DNA of 12,270 bases from Deltaproteobacteria bacterium (GCA_027297485.1 JAPUHZ010000124.1:1-12270), one strand, 5' to 3'. Positions 1 through 5,605 are shown, counted from the stretch's first letter. Numbers and translations are program-made. The notes: generated from the letters alone by a model not told the origin.

Positions 1-243
1 GTAATTGATCTTATATGCCTTGGAAGTTCGACATTTATTAAGTGGTGGAATCATAAGCCGAATGGCGGTAGGGAAGCATATAACAAATGGCACTCTTATA
101 CTCTTGAAGGCTTGGCCCCAGGGTATTTCATTCATAATATCCTGGTGCACACGACTACGGATAGATACTGGCTTAATCAGGATATGTGGTTTCCCGCAGA
201 GTCAAAAGAATTCCGAAAAGACGGTGAGATTGGTTTTACCTAA
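1..243 (+). CDS. 3' end of an unrecognised gene, probably an integron cassette ORF
   Basis: Frame 1 is open from the first base to a TAA at 241-243 and gives 80 residues with no start in the window, so the gene enters from the left. The translation looks protein-like: no low complexity, and many Trp, Tyr, His and Asn residues (for example FIKWWNHKPNGG near the left end and RYWLNQDMWFPAES near the C-terminus). It has no evident membrane segment and I recognise no family. Its stop lies five bases before a well-formed attC site in the orientation expected for a gene cassette, which supports this frame over the competing 108-codon frame that runs through the attC. The function is unknown. The frame choice rests on composition and context only. 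Confidence 0.6.
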   Translation, partial: VIDLICLGSSTFIKWWNHKPNGGREAYNKWHSYTLEGLAPGYFIHNILVHTTTDRYWLNQDMWFPAESKEFRKDGEIGFT

Positions 244-248
244 GCTTT

Positions 249-312
249 GGCTAACAATGCGTTGCAGGCGACGCTGCGCTTCGCTACGCGCTCCTGAACG
301 CAGACGTTGGGA
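249..312 (+). other. integron attC recombination site (cassette type, about 64 bp)
   Basis: The site has the four-box layout of attC. The R'' box is GGCTAAC (249-255), the L'' box TGCGTTGCAGG (258-268), the L' box CCTGAACGCA (293-302) and the R' box GTTGGGA (306-312). L'' and the reverse complement of L' match over 10 bp once the single extra G at 264 is set aside. Such an extrahelical base in L'' is a hallmark of attC and sets strand choice by the integrase. Short unpaired spacers (AA, and GAC) separate the R and L boxes, and a 24-base variable terminal segment (269-292) forms the tip. The R boxes keep the AAC/GTT core but are not perfect RYYYAAC/GTTRRRY. No integrase gene is in the window, so this is a lone or array-edge site. 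Confidence 0.78.
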
Positions 313-313
313 T

Positions 314-341
314 TTGACACCACACGCCTGATATTGATACC
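314..341 (+). promoter_or_regulatory. possible promoter for the cupin gene
   Basis: A perfect TTGACA (314-319) begins two bases after the attC R' box. Sixteen bases later comes a poor -10 candidate, GATACC (336-341). The position, about 30 bp before the cupin start, is sensible, but the -10 is weak, so this is tentative. Confidence 0.3.
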
Positions 342-367
342 TTGGACTCCGTCAAAAGGAGGAACCT

Positions 368-811
368 ATGCCTGTGGAAATTGTTGACACGGTGAAGCTT
401 GCCCATGATCTCAAGAAGAGAAAGGTGGTTTTCAACACGCCACGATTCCATGCGTGGGTTCATTACTACCCCGACCCTGGGGATAAAGACGACATGCACT
501 GCCACAACGCAGACCAGACTTTTTACTTGATTGAAGGTGAGTGCACCATGCACTTCCCCGACGGCGGCAAGGCTGTAATGAAGCCAGGCATGGCTGCCCT
601 TATTACCGGAGGGTCCTTTTATCAGTTGGAAAATACCGGCCCTGGACCGATGGTGCTTATGGGGAACCGCTCCGGCCCCTCCGAAGCGATCCAACACATC
701 AACCATGAGTTACGAATGGACATTAAAAAGCTGCCCCCCGAAGAGATGCAAAGAATCCGTCACGGCGGCAAGGTCAGCTCTACCCCAGACCGCCATCAGG
801 GGAGGTCCTGA
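368..811 (+). CDS. small single-domain cupin protein
   Basis: This is a 147-residue protein whose ATG follows a strong Shine-Dalgarno, AAAGGAGGA. Residues about 38-90 carry the two cupin motifs: GDKDDMHCHN...Q..YLIEG (His44, His46, Gln50, Gly57) and KPG......GSFYQLEN (Pro73, Gly74, Asn89). Cupins are small beta-barrels that usually bind a metal through His-x-His, a Glu or Gln, and a third His. Here the usual third-His position appears to be Tyr85, so the metal site is changed or uses other ligands. There is no signal peptide, so it is probably cytoplasmic. The C-terminal part (110-147) is charged and shows no motif. Cupin_2 proteins range from isomerases and dioxygenases to sugar or ligand binders, so no substrate can be assigned. 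The 3' end overlaps the convergent transporter gene by 16 bp. Confidence 0.85.
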   Translation: MPVEIVDTVKLAHDLKKRKVVFNTPRFHAWVHYYPDPGDKDDMHCHNADQTFYLIEGECTMHFPDGGKAVMKPGMAALITGGSFYQLENTGPGPMVLMGNRSGPSEAIQHINHELRMDIKKLPPEEMQRIRHGGKVSSTPDRHQGRS

Positions 812-1653
812 CCTGCCTTCGCAACTCCTCTAAGCAAGATCCATAGGTAGCGGAATCCTAAGCTAAAAAGGATAATGCCGCCGCCGATGAAGGTCGAAAC
901 AGAAGGTACTTCACCGACCACAAGGGCCACCCAGATAGGATTCAAGACCGGTTCGATCAACACGATGAGAGCCGCCTCCTGAAGAGAGATCTTCTCTAGC
1001 CCTTTGGAAAAAAGAAAGTAGGGGATGCCCAGCTGAACCACCCCCATGACGGCCAGGGCTAGCATCTCTCCCCCCGAGACAAGCAGTTGCGATATCACCA
1101 CGGGAAGAAGTCCTAGAAAACAAACGAGATTATTAACGAACGTCAAGAAACCGGGGTTGACCCCCTTCAGAAAGCGCAGGTTGGTCATATAGATCGAAAA
1201 AAGGAGCCCGCTAAGGATAGCTGCTACGACTCCCTCAACGTCCGGCTGGCCAATACTGCCGGCAAAAATAACTCCCACCCCAACCATCCCCAAAAGAAGG
1301 GTTATGAGATTGAGCTTTACGATCGCCTCGTGGAATAATAGGCGGGCAAAAATGAAAACATAAATCGGCGCCGTGTATTGCAAGACAATGGCATTGGCCG
1401 CAGTGGTCAGCTTGTTGGCCCAGACGAAGGAACTGACAGCCGCGGTGTAACTCACTACTGAAACCAATAGCGGCAAACTCGTGGTCCAACCGTCTTTCCT
1501 CACAAAGGGAAGAAAAAAGAGCGAGGCAAAGAGGCTACGGTAAAAGACAATCGTCAGTGGATGAAGTTCTAGAAGCTTGATGAACACCCCGGCCAGACTC
1601 CAAAGAACTCCGGTGAGAAAAATGAGCCATCTCCCTTTGACCTCATCCCGCAT
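796..1653 (-). CDS. EamA-family (drug/metabolite transporter superfamily) permease
   Basis: This is a 285-residue, very hydrophobic protein with about ten predicted membrane segments arranged as two repeats of the EamA domain (roughly 9-132 and 140-275). Each repeat shows the family signature in its fourth helix followed by a Glu: VLQYTAPIYVF...E109 in the first and IVLIEPVLNPIWVAL...E248 in the second. Members are inner-membrane exporters of amino acids, nucleotides or other small metabolites (for example RhaT- and YdcZ-like proteins), and the substrate cannot be read from sequence. The ATG at 1651-1653 is preceded by AAGGGGAAA, a fair ribosome site, and the length is normal. It is divergent from the SUMF1-like gene (42 bp between starts) and convergent with the cupin. 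Confidence 0.9.
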   Translation of the reverse strand: MRDEVKGRWLIFLTGVLWSLAGVFIKLLELHPLTIVFYRSLFASLFFLPFVRKDGWTTSLPLLVSVVSYTAAVSSFVWANKLTTAANAIVLQYTAPIYVFIFARLLFHEAIVKLNLITLLLGMVGVGVIFAGSIGQPDVEGVVAAILSGLLFSIYMTNLRFLKGVNPGFLTFVNNLVCFLGLLPVVISQLLVSGGEMLALAVMGVVQLGIPYFLFSKGLEKISLQEAALIVLIEPVLNPIWVALVVGEVPSVSTFIGGGIILFSLGFRYLWILLRGVAKAGQDLP

Positions 1654-1695
1654 TGACTTTCCCCTTTTTTACGCCTTAGGGATATCGAAGGTAAC

Positions 1696-2406
1696 ATGCC
1701 TGCCGAAAAAAAAGAATTTGCTCCTGAGATGATCCTGATCCCCGAAGCCGCCTTTTTAATGGGAAACGAGGAGGGACAGGACAACGAAAAACCTGTTCAC
1801 CGGGTTTGGGTGGACGGGTTTATGATCGGAAAATTTCCCGTAACAAACAGAGAATATAGAATTTTCGTTGAGGAGACAGGAGTAGAGGAGGCTCCATTTT
1901 GGTCCGAGAAGAGCCTCGCTCACCCAGATAAGCCGGTGGTCGGCGCCAGTTGGTACGATGCGATGGCGTATTGTAAATGGTTAAGCCATCGCACCAGAAA
2001 GCACTTCCGTCTCCCTACCGAGGCGCAGTGGGAGCGGGCCGCCCGAGGCGGATTAGAGGGGAAGCGGTATCCCTGGGGTAACGGGCACCCCTCCGAGAGG
2101 CCGTTCTCCGGTTACGATCTTCAGACGGGAGGTCCGGAGCGAGTGGGCCGATATGAACCCAACGGTTTCGAGCTTTATGATATGGCAGGAGGGGTTCACG
2201 AGTGGTGCAGCGACTTCTACGATCCTCATTACTACCACAACTCTCCCGAGAGGAACCCGCAGGGTCCCCCTTCAGGAAAGAGAAGGGTGTCGCGTGGAGG
2301 CTCTTGGCGTCACAGGGTTAAATTCAGCCGATGTGCCGCGCGCAGCTCCCTGAATCCTTCTTCCAGATATGCGGATTATGGCTTCCGTGTGGCTATAAAC
2401 CTATAG
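1696..2406 (+). CDS. SUMF1/FGE-fold protein lacking the formylglycine-generating cysteines
   Basis: This is a 236-residue protein with a complete FGE-sulfatase (C-type-lectin-like) domain. It opens with MILIPEAAFLMG (12-23), then has KFPVTNREYRIF (46-57), PVVGASWYDAMAYCKWL (80-96), RLPTEAQWERAARGG (105-119), YPWGN (125-129), GFELYDMAGGVHEWC (157-171), VSRGGSW (198-204), RCAARSS (212-218) and GFR (229-231). True formylglycine-generating enzymes carry two cysteines between the GGS and CAARS blocks. Here that stretch is only nine residues, WRHRVKFSR, and has none. The only cysteines are Cys93, Cys171 and Cys213. It is therefore unlikely to activate sulfatases, and no sulfatase is nearby. Relatives without these cysteines include PvdO, NirV and many proteins of unknown function. 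No signal peptide is seen. The start ATG has a weak GAAGG ribosome site. Confidence 0.88.
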   Translation: MPAEKKEFAPEMILIPEAAFLMGNEEGQDNEKPVHRVWVDGFMIGKFPVTNREYRIFVEETGVEEAPFWSEKSLAHPDKPVVGASWYDAMAYCKWLSHRTRKHFRLPTEAQWERAARGGLEGKRYPWGNGHPSERPFSGYDLQTGGPERVGRYEPNGFELYDMAGGVHEWCSDFYDPHYYHNSPERNPQGPPSGKRRVSRGGSWRHRVKFSRCAARSSLNPSSRYADYGFRVAINL

Positions 2407-2506
2407 GGGGGCTGCAAGGTCAATCTCTTTCTCCACTTGTGCCGGGCCGTGGTTTGTTGCCATCACTCCATTCCTTTAGGAAAACTTCAGAACCTCAGGC
2501 AGAACA

Positions 2507-2526
2507 GCCGGTGGGGTGAGACCGGC
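2507..2526. terminator. small hairpin between convergent genes
   Basis: GCCGGT (2507-2512) and ACCGGC (2521-2526) form a perfect 6-bp stem with an 8-base loop, placed between the convergent stops of the SUMF1-like gene and the vapC-like gene. There is no T-tract on either side, so a role as a two-way terminator is a guess based on position. The rest of 2407-2538 shows nothing else. Confidence 0.3.
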
Positions 2527-2538
2527 CAGGAATAACTG

Positions 2539-2973
2539 TTAGTGGAGCTCGGAGGGCAGGAGGGTAAATCCTTCCTTATACCCGGCTTCTCGCAAGCGGG
2601 TATCAAAGGAGACAAGGGACATGTCCGCAGTTTCCCTTTGGCACCACTGCAAAGCAGCCGCTAACTGGAACGCGTCTGCCGCCCTCAGAGGATGGACTGC
2701 CAGTAACCGCTCTGCCGTTCCGCGTAACGTTTGACTTGGCTGGATCTCGATCCAGGCTTTAGCTAGTGTCCCCAATACCTGGCGGGCTTGTCTCTCACCC
2801 GCTACGCTTAAGCCTCCTTCACGGGCTTGCCGCATGAGGGCCGAGACGCATTCAGTCCGCGTTGCCCACCAGACCACTATGGATGGATCTTTGACGAGAA
2901 TTGCCTTGATCGTTGAAGATCTTGGTTCCTTAACGCATAGGGGAACGATCGCTGAGGTATCCCAGAACCTCAC
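2539..2973 (-). CDS. PIN-domain ribonuclease toxin, VapC-like
   Basis: This protein of about 144 residues has a full PIN domain. The acidic catalytic residues, counted from the preceding TTG frame, are Asp6 (RFWDTSAIVPL), Glu42 (RTECVSAL), Asp101 (LRAADAFQLAAAL) and Asp125 (VSFDTRLREAGY). This set coordinates Mg2+/Mn2+ in VapC-type RNases, which cut tRNA or rRNA until neutralised by the antitoxin. The likely start is GTG at 2971-2973, whose GTGA overlaps the antitoxin stop by 4 bp and implies translational coupling. A TTG three bases upstream is the alternative, and GAGGAAGG precedes both. It is the second gene of a pair with the Phd-like antitoxin upstream. All catalytic acids are present, so the toxin is probably active. 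The RNA target cannot be inferred. Confidence 0.88.
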   Translation of the reverse strand: MRFWDTSAIVPLCVKEPRSSTIKAILVKDPSIVVWWATRTECVSALMRQAREGGLSVAGERQARQVLGTLAKAWIEIQPSQTLRGTAERLLAVHPLRAADAFQLAAALQWCQRETADMSLVSFDTRLREAGYKEGFTLLPSELH

Positions 2974-3260
2974 CAACCTTCCTCTCTTTCCCGCAAGACA
3001 GCCTTTACAACTAAACCCTTAGGGTCCTTGGGTCTGGGCATCTCCCAGAAGCCTTTGGGCAACTTCTCAGCCCCGAGCTTAATCAGCCCCTGTTTTTCCA
3101 TTTCGACCAAGTGCTCGGGTAGTGTGTGGGAACTCACAGCAGGCGCGAGCTTGGCAATGGGTCGCCCGCGCTTGGTTACCAGGACTTCTTCCCCTGCTTT
3201 TACCTGTCTCAGGTACTCACTGAGAGAGGCTTTCAGTTTTGATACTGTTACAGTCTTCAC
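2970..3260 (-). CDS. Phd/YefM-family antitoxin
   Basis: This 96-residue protein begins with the Phd/YefM fold: TVTVSKLKASLSEYLRQV (3-20), AGEEVLVTKRGRPIAKLAP (22-40). That region dimerises and binds DNA in the family. The C-terminal half (about 45-96), ending in charged VLREREEGW, is expected to fold on the toxin and block its active site. The start is GTG at 3258-3260 with GGGGGA a few bases upstream. The stop overlaps the vapC-like start by 4 bp. A strong promoter with an embedded palindrome lies immediately upstream, which fits the conditional autorepression usual for this family. PIN toxins pair with several antitoxin types, including Phd-like ones, so the pairing is ordinary. Confidence 0.88.
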   Translation of the reverse strand: MKTVTVSKLKASLSEYLRQVKAGEEVLVTKRGRPIAKLAPAVSSHTLPEHLVEMEKQGLIKLGAEKLPKGFWEMPRPKDPKGLVVKAVLREREEGW

Positions 3261-3286
3261 GGAATCCCCCTATAGCCAAAATGATA

Positions 3287-3301
3287 TGACCATTATGGTC
3301 A
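3287..3301. promoter_or_regulatory. palindromic operator candidate over the TA promoter -10
   Basis: TGACCATTATGGTCA is a 15-base inverted repeat with 7-bp perfect arms around a single T. It covers the whole -10 box of the toxin-antitoxin promoter, the position where a Phd-family dimer, alone or with toxin, would block RNA polymerase. Binding is inferred from position and family habit. Confidence 0.6.
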
Positions 3302-3320
3302 ATTCATCCAGTCCTGTCAA
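3292..3320 (-). promoter_or_regulatory. sigma70-type promoter of the toxin-antitoxin pair
   Basis: Read on the minus strand, TTGACA (3315-3320) is a perfect -35. It is followed after exactly 17 bases by CATAAT (3292-3297), one mismatch from the -10 consensus. Transcription would begin near 3285, giving a leader of about 25 bases before the antitoxin GTG. This is the best promoter match in the window. Confidence 0.7.
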
Positions 3321-3365
3321 TATTCCTCAACTATTTCCCTTTTTTCTACAGCCTATCCTTCTTCA

Positions 3366-3490
3366 GAGGCTTCTTTTCGAGCTTGCAGGACAGGAGCCGA
3401 AGCCTCCTGCGGAGCGGTCTATGCACAGCTTGCGGCGGTACGCTTCAAGATGCGTAAGCGGCGGAGCGAAAAGGAGGTGATCCGGCCGTT
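3366..3490. repeat. hairpin-rich intergenic element with a 16S-3'-end-like string
   Basis: GAGGCTTC (3366-3373) pairs perfectly with GAAGCCTC (3399-3406). CCTCCT (3404-3409) is complementary to AGGAGG (3472-3477). TACGC and GCGTA (3439-3455) form a small hairpin. GCGGAGCG occurs directly twice, at about 3409 and 3461. The right end, 3470-3487, is AAAAGGAGGTGATCCGGC, almost the complement of the conserved 3' terminus of 16S rRNA (GGATCACCTCCTTT). It is not a working ribosome site on the plus strand, because the GTG within it runs into a stop after six codons. The similarity to 16S does not extend further, so this is not an rRNA gene end. Confidence 0.4.
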
Positions 3491-3717
3491 AGCTTAGAGC
3501 CTCATTCCAGCTCCCCTTCTCCCGCTTCCGAGTGGCATAATTCACCGACGGCAAAAAGCGGCGAACGCGGTAAAACGTTTCTAATACAAACGTATTTAAA
3601 TTTGTTACATTGAGGCTATTCCGAGGGGAAGGAGACTGAAGGACGAGGGAACCGAGCGTGAGGCTTGGTGCAGGCCCAAACGGTAGGAATAATCACATGA
3701 AGGGGTAAGGGTGGCGG

Positions 3718-3770
3718 CGCTCATGGTTCGACCTTGCTCACCATGACTCTGAGTTTATCGAAGGGTCAAG
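3718..3770. repeat. TTCGA-type imperfect palindromic repeat
   Basis: GGTTCGACCTTGCTCACCAT on the left is mirrored by CTGAGTTTATCGAAGGGTC on the right. The paired parts are TTCGA/TCGAA and CTCA/TGAG with mismatches between. I recognise the general pattern from intergenic dispersed repeats of many environmental bacteria, where it is often mistranslated as a short peptide containing LSLSKG. Only one copy is in this window, so its repeat status is inferred. Confidence 0.5.
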
Positions 3771-3780
3771 GCACTGGCCC

Positions 3781-3818
3781 ATTTCCCTCGGCCCGAAGGC
3801 TCCTTCCACCGAGGAAAT
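3781..3818 (-). terminator. long hairpin downstream of rplI
   Basis: On the minus strand, ATTTCCTCGG and CCGAGGGAAAT pair over ten bases with one bulged G/C, and an inner GAAG/CTTC stem closes the loop. The hairpin starts 24 bases after the rplI stop, which suits the end of the rpsF-rplI transcript. It lacks the run of U that an intrinsic terminator needs, so it may be a 3'-end stabiliser or a weak or Rho-assisted terminator. Confidence 0.45.
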
Positions 3819-3842
3819 GTAAACTTACTTACTGCGTTTGTA

Positions 3843-4298
3843 TTAGTCTTTGTTCTCTTCGGAGACGACTGAGACTTTCACGGTTGCGGTTACATCTGCG
3901 GCGAGACGGACAGGCACCTCAAATTCTCCCACGCTTTTGATTGGCTCGGCCAGATGAATCTTCCGGCGTTCCAGATCAAAGCCCTTTTCTCTCAAGGCCC
4001 TCTCGATATCGATGTTGGTTACCGAGCCGAAGAGTTTCCCCTCCTCCCCTACTTTCACCGGTATCCTTAAGGAGACCGCAGCCAATTTTTCACCCAAGGT
4101 CCGTGCCTGTTTCACGATGCGCTCTCTTTGCCCCGCGATGACGCGTTTCTGGTGCTCGAAGCTCTTGAGGTTTTTCTTATTGGCCGTAAGGACCAAGCCC
4201 TGTGGCAAGAGGTAGTTGCGCGCATAACCATCCCGGACGTGCACCACTTCTCCCATCTTGCCCAGGTTGAGAATGTCCTCTTTTAAAATCACCTCCAT
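3843..4298 (-). CDS. rplI: 50S ribosomal protein bL9
   Basis: This is the large-subunit protein that binds 23S rRNA near the L1 stalk and helps hold reading frame. With the start at 4298 it has 151 residues, close to the E. coli protein (149). It opens MEVILKEDILNLGKMGEVVH and contains the N-terminal signature VRDGYARNYLLPQGLVLTAN. A central charged helix (about 40-75) and the C-terminal domain (about 78-151, with GKLFGSVTNIDIERAL) follow. The frame also has ATGs at 4301 and 4313, but the AAGGAGG at 4302-4308 sits five bases before the ATG at 4296-4298 and would overlap or abut the others. That ATG also gives the family's normal N-terminus. It follows the DUF2232 stop by 11 bases. In many bacteria dnaB follows, but here the next DNA is non-coding. 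Confidence 0.96.
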   Translation of the reverse strand: MEVILKEDILNLGKMGEVVHVRDGYARNYLLPQGLVLTANKKNLKSFEHQKRVIAGQRERIVKQARTLGEKLAAVSLRIPVKVGEEGKLFGSVTNIDIERALREKGFDLERRKIHLAEPIKSVGEFEVPVRLAADVTATVKVSVVSEENKD

Positions 4299-4309
4299 CA
4301 TTTCCTCCT

Positions 4310-5263
4310 TCAAGTGACTTGGCCCGCATTCAAATCTTTTTTCTTTAAACGGCGAAAATCACCCCAAAGATCAAAGAGTCCCAGACCCACGACAAAAAGT
4401 GTAAAGATCTGCTGAAAAACAATGAGGATATAAGCCAGACTGCGCAAGAAAAATGGGACCTTCTTGCAATGAAAGTAATAGGCAACAATAGCTAGACCCT
4501 GAAAGAAGTAAAAAACCGCGATCACCAGGAAAAGGTTGAGGGCCAAAATTTTAAGCATTCCCCACCCGGAGAGAAAAAGGAAAAACCCTGAGAGGATAAA
4601 GTACCAGATGAGGGGATCGGGGGACTTCCATTCTCTGAGATCACCGCTGGAAGTAAAGAAAGAGTGGTGATCGGGAAAGCGGCGATAAAGAAAAATTAGG
4701 TTCATGAGTATCACGGTTACAAAGCCCGCAAAGGCCAGCGCCGGCATGATTTGAAGGATCGTTTCAATGATTTGGGGCACCTGTTCCCTGGTGATCTCCA
4801 TGCCCTCTTGGAACAAACCAGTCTTCTCGTAGAGCTTCAGCGAAGCTTCCAAATTTTCTTTCAAGGCCTCTGAGATGACCTGCCGCAGATGGGACAAAGG
4901 ACCAAAGAAATATAACAGGACTGCGCAGACGGCGGCGAACATCCCTGTGGCGGTGCCTACCACGACTGATTCTATCGACCATCGCCGCCCGAAAGAGAAA
5001 AAGAGCAAAACCGCCATCAAGGCGAAAAGAGAATAGCCTAGGGCCAACTCCTTACCGCCGAGAAAAAAAAGGAGCAGGGTTGCCAGGAGAAGCAGCCGCA
5101 TGCCGTTGTCTCTACCGTACCTTACGCTAAATACTAGGGCAGGCTGGGGAACAAGAGGAATCAATAAAATACCCACCAGCGGAATGGCGACCCCAGCTAG
5201 AAAGAGGAGCACCGTCGAGGCCAAGGCTAGAAAAAAACTCTTAATGACTTCCGGCCGATTCAT
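4310..5263 (-). CDS. DUF2232 (YybS-like) polytopic membrane protein
   Basis: This 317-residue protein has about eight hydrophobic segments, at roughly 9-38, 55-70, 73-91, 98-118, 168-193, 217-236, 238-256 and 268-298. A polar, probably amphipathic stretch lies at about 120-165, and the tail is basic (FRRLKKKDLNAG). Its place between rpsR and rplI, together with the WKSPDPLIWYFILSGFFLFL segment before the last helices, fits the DUF2232/YybS family, whose biochemical role is not established. The fold resembles small-molecule transporter S-components, but no ligand is known. It probably sits in the cytoplasmic membrane. The ATG at 5261-5263 has no good Shine-Dalgarno and lies 26 bases after rpsR, so it may depend on coupling. 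Confidence 0.85.
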   Translation of the reverse strand: MNRPEVIKSFFLALASTVLLFLAGVAIPLVGILLIPLVPQPALVFSVRYGRDNGMRLLLLATLLLFFLGGKELALGYSLFALMAVLLFFSFGRRWSIESVVVGTATGMFAAVCAVLLYFFGPLSHLRQVISEALKENLEASLKLYEKTGLFQEGMEITREQVPQIIETILQIMPALAFAGFVTVILMNLIFLYRRFPDHHSFFTSSGDLREWKSPDPLIWYFILSGFFLFLSGWGMLKILALNLFLVIAVFYFFQGLAIVAYYFHCKKVPFFLRSLAYILIVFQQIFTLFVVGLGLFDLWGDFRRLKKKDLNAGQVT

Positions 5264-5289
5264 AAAGAGCTGTATCGGGTGAGACCAGA

Positions 5290-5583
5290 TCAGATCCTGG
5301 CTGTTGAGAAAGGGAGAAGAGCAACGTTGCGCGCTCTCTTAATCGCAATCGTAAGCAGCCGTTGGTGGTGCGCACAATTGCCTGTAATACGACTCGGCAT
5401 CATCTTCCCTCTCTCGCTGACAAACTGGGTCAAAACCCTCGTCTCCTTGTAGTCGATTTTGATCTTTTTATCCGCGCAAAACCGACACACCTTACGGCGG
5501 AACATGAACCGGCGCCGGCCTGACCCCCTATCCTCGTCCATCCGTTCGCGGTCCGTTCTCGGTGCTGAAGTCCTTTGTGCCAT
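5290..5583 (-). CDS. rpsR: 30S ribosomal protein bS18, zinc-binding form
   Basis: This is the small-subunit protein that pairs with bS6 on the platform. It has 97 residues: a basic, flexible N-terminal extension (1-30) rich in Arg, then the conserved core [38 protein letters not shown] and [20 protein letters not shown]. Cys33, Cys36, Cys70 and His73 form the metal site of the cysteine-containing (C+) type, so it should bind zinc. The ATG at 5581-5583 has GAGGTG upstream. It follows ssb by 22 bases. Confidence 0.96.
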   Translation of the reverse strand: MAQRTSAPRTDRERMDEDRGSGRRRFMFRRKVCRFCADKKIKIDYKETRVLTQFVSERGKMMPSRITGNCAHHQRLLTIAIKRARNVALLPFSTARI

Positions 5584-5605
5584 ATTTTAATCGCACCTCA
5601 CTCTC

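Larger units (their letters stand above)
3303..3842. other. gene-free, structure-rich accessory gap
   Basis: About 540 bases lie between the TA promoter and the end of rplI with no convincing gene. From left to right the gap contains the TA -35 box, a hairpin-rich segment (3366-3490), an A+T-rich patch (about 3570-3620) containing the palindrome AAACGTTT and a small hairpin AATAC-AAAC-GTATT, an unremarkable purine-rich stretch (about 3620-3715), a TCGA-type palindromic repeat (3718-3770), and a strong hairpin (3781-3818). I see no recognised structured RNA and no tRNA. Confidence 0.6.

Noticed and set aside
5..331. 108-codon plus-strand frame starting near the left edge
   Set aside because: It runs through the attC site and ends in an Arg-rich string. 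Frame 1 is a better coding frame and stops just before attC.
284..706. 140-codon minus-strand frame opposite the cupin gene
   Set aside because: It is antisense to a gene with clear cupin motifs and a strong ribosome site, and has no recognisable domain of its own.
3028..3480. 150-codon plus-strand frame opposite the antitoxin and its promoter
   Set aside because: It is complementary to the Phd-like gene, crosses the palindromic operator and hairpin-rich DNA, and has no ribosome site or protein-like composition.
3465..3490. 3' end of a 16S rRNA gene on the minus strand
   Set aside because: Only about 16-18 bases match the 16S terminus. The sequence before it on that strand does not resemble helix 44/45 or the conserved end of 16S.
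3734..3940. 68-codon plus-strand frame containing LSLSKG
   Set aside because: The peptide is a translation of the TTCGA-type palindromic repeat running into the antisense of rplI.
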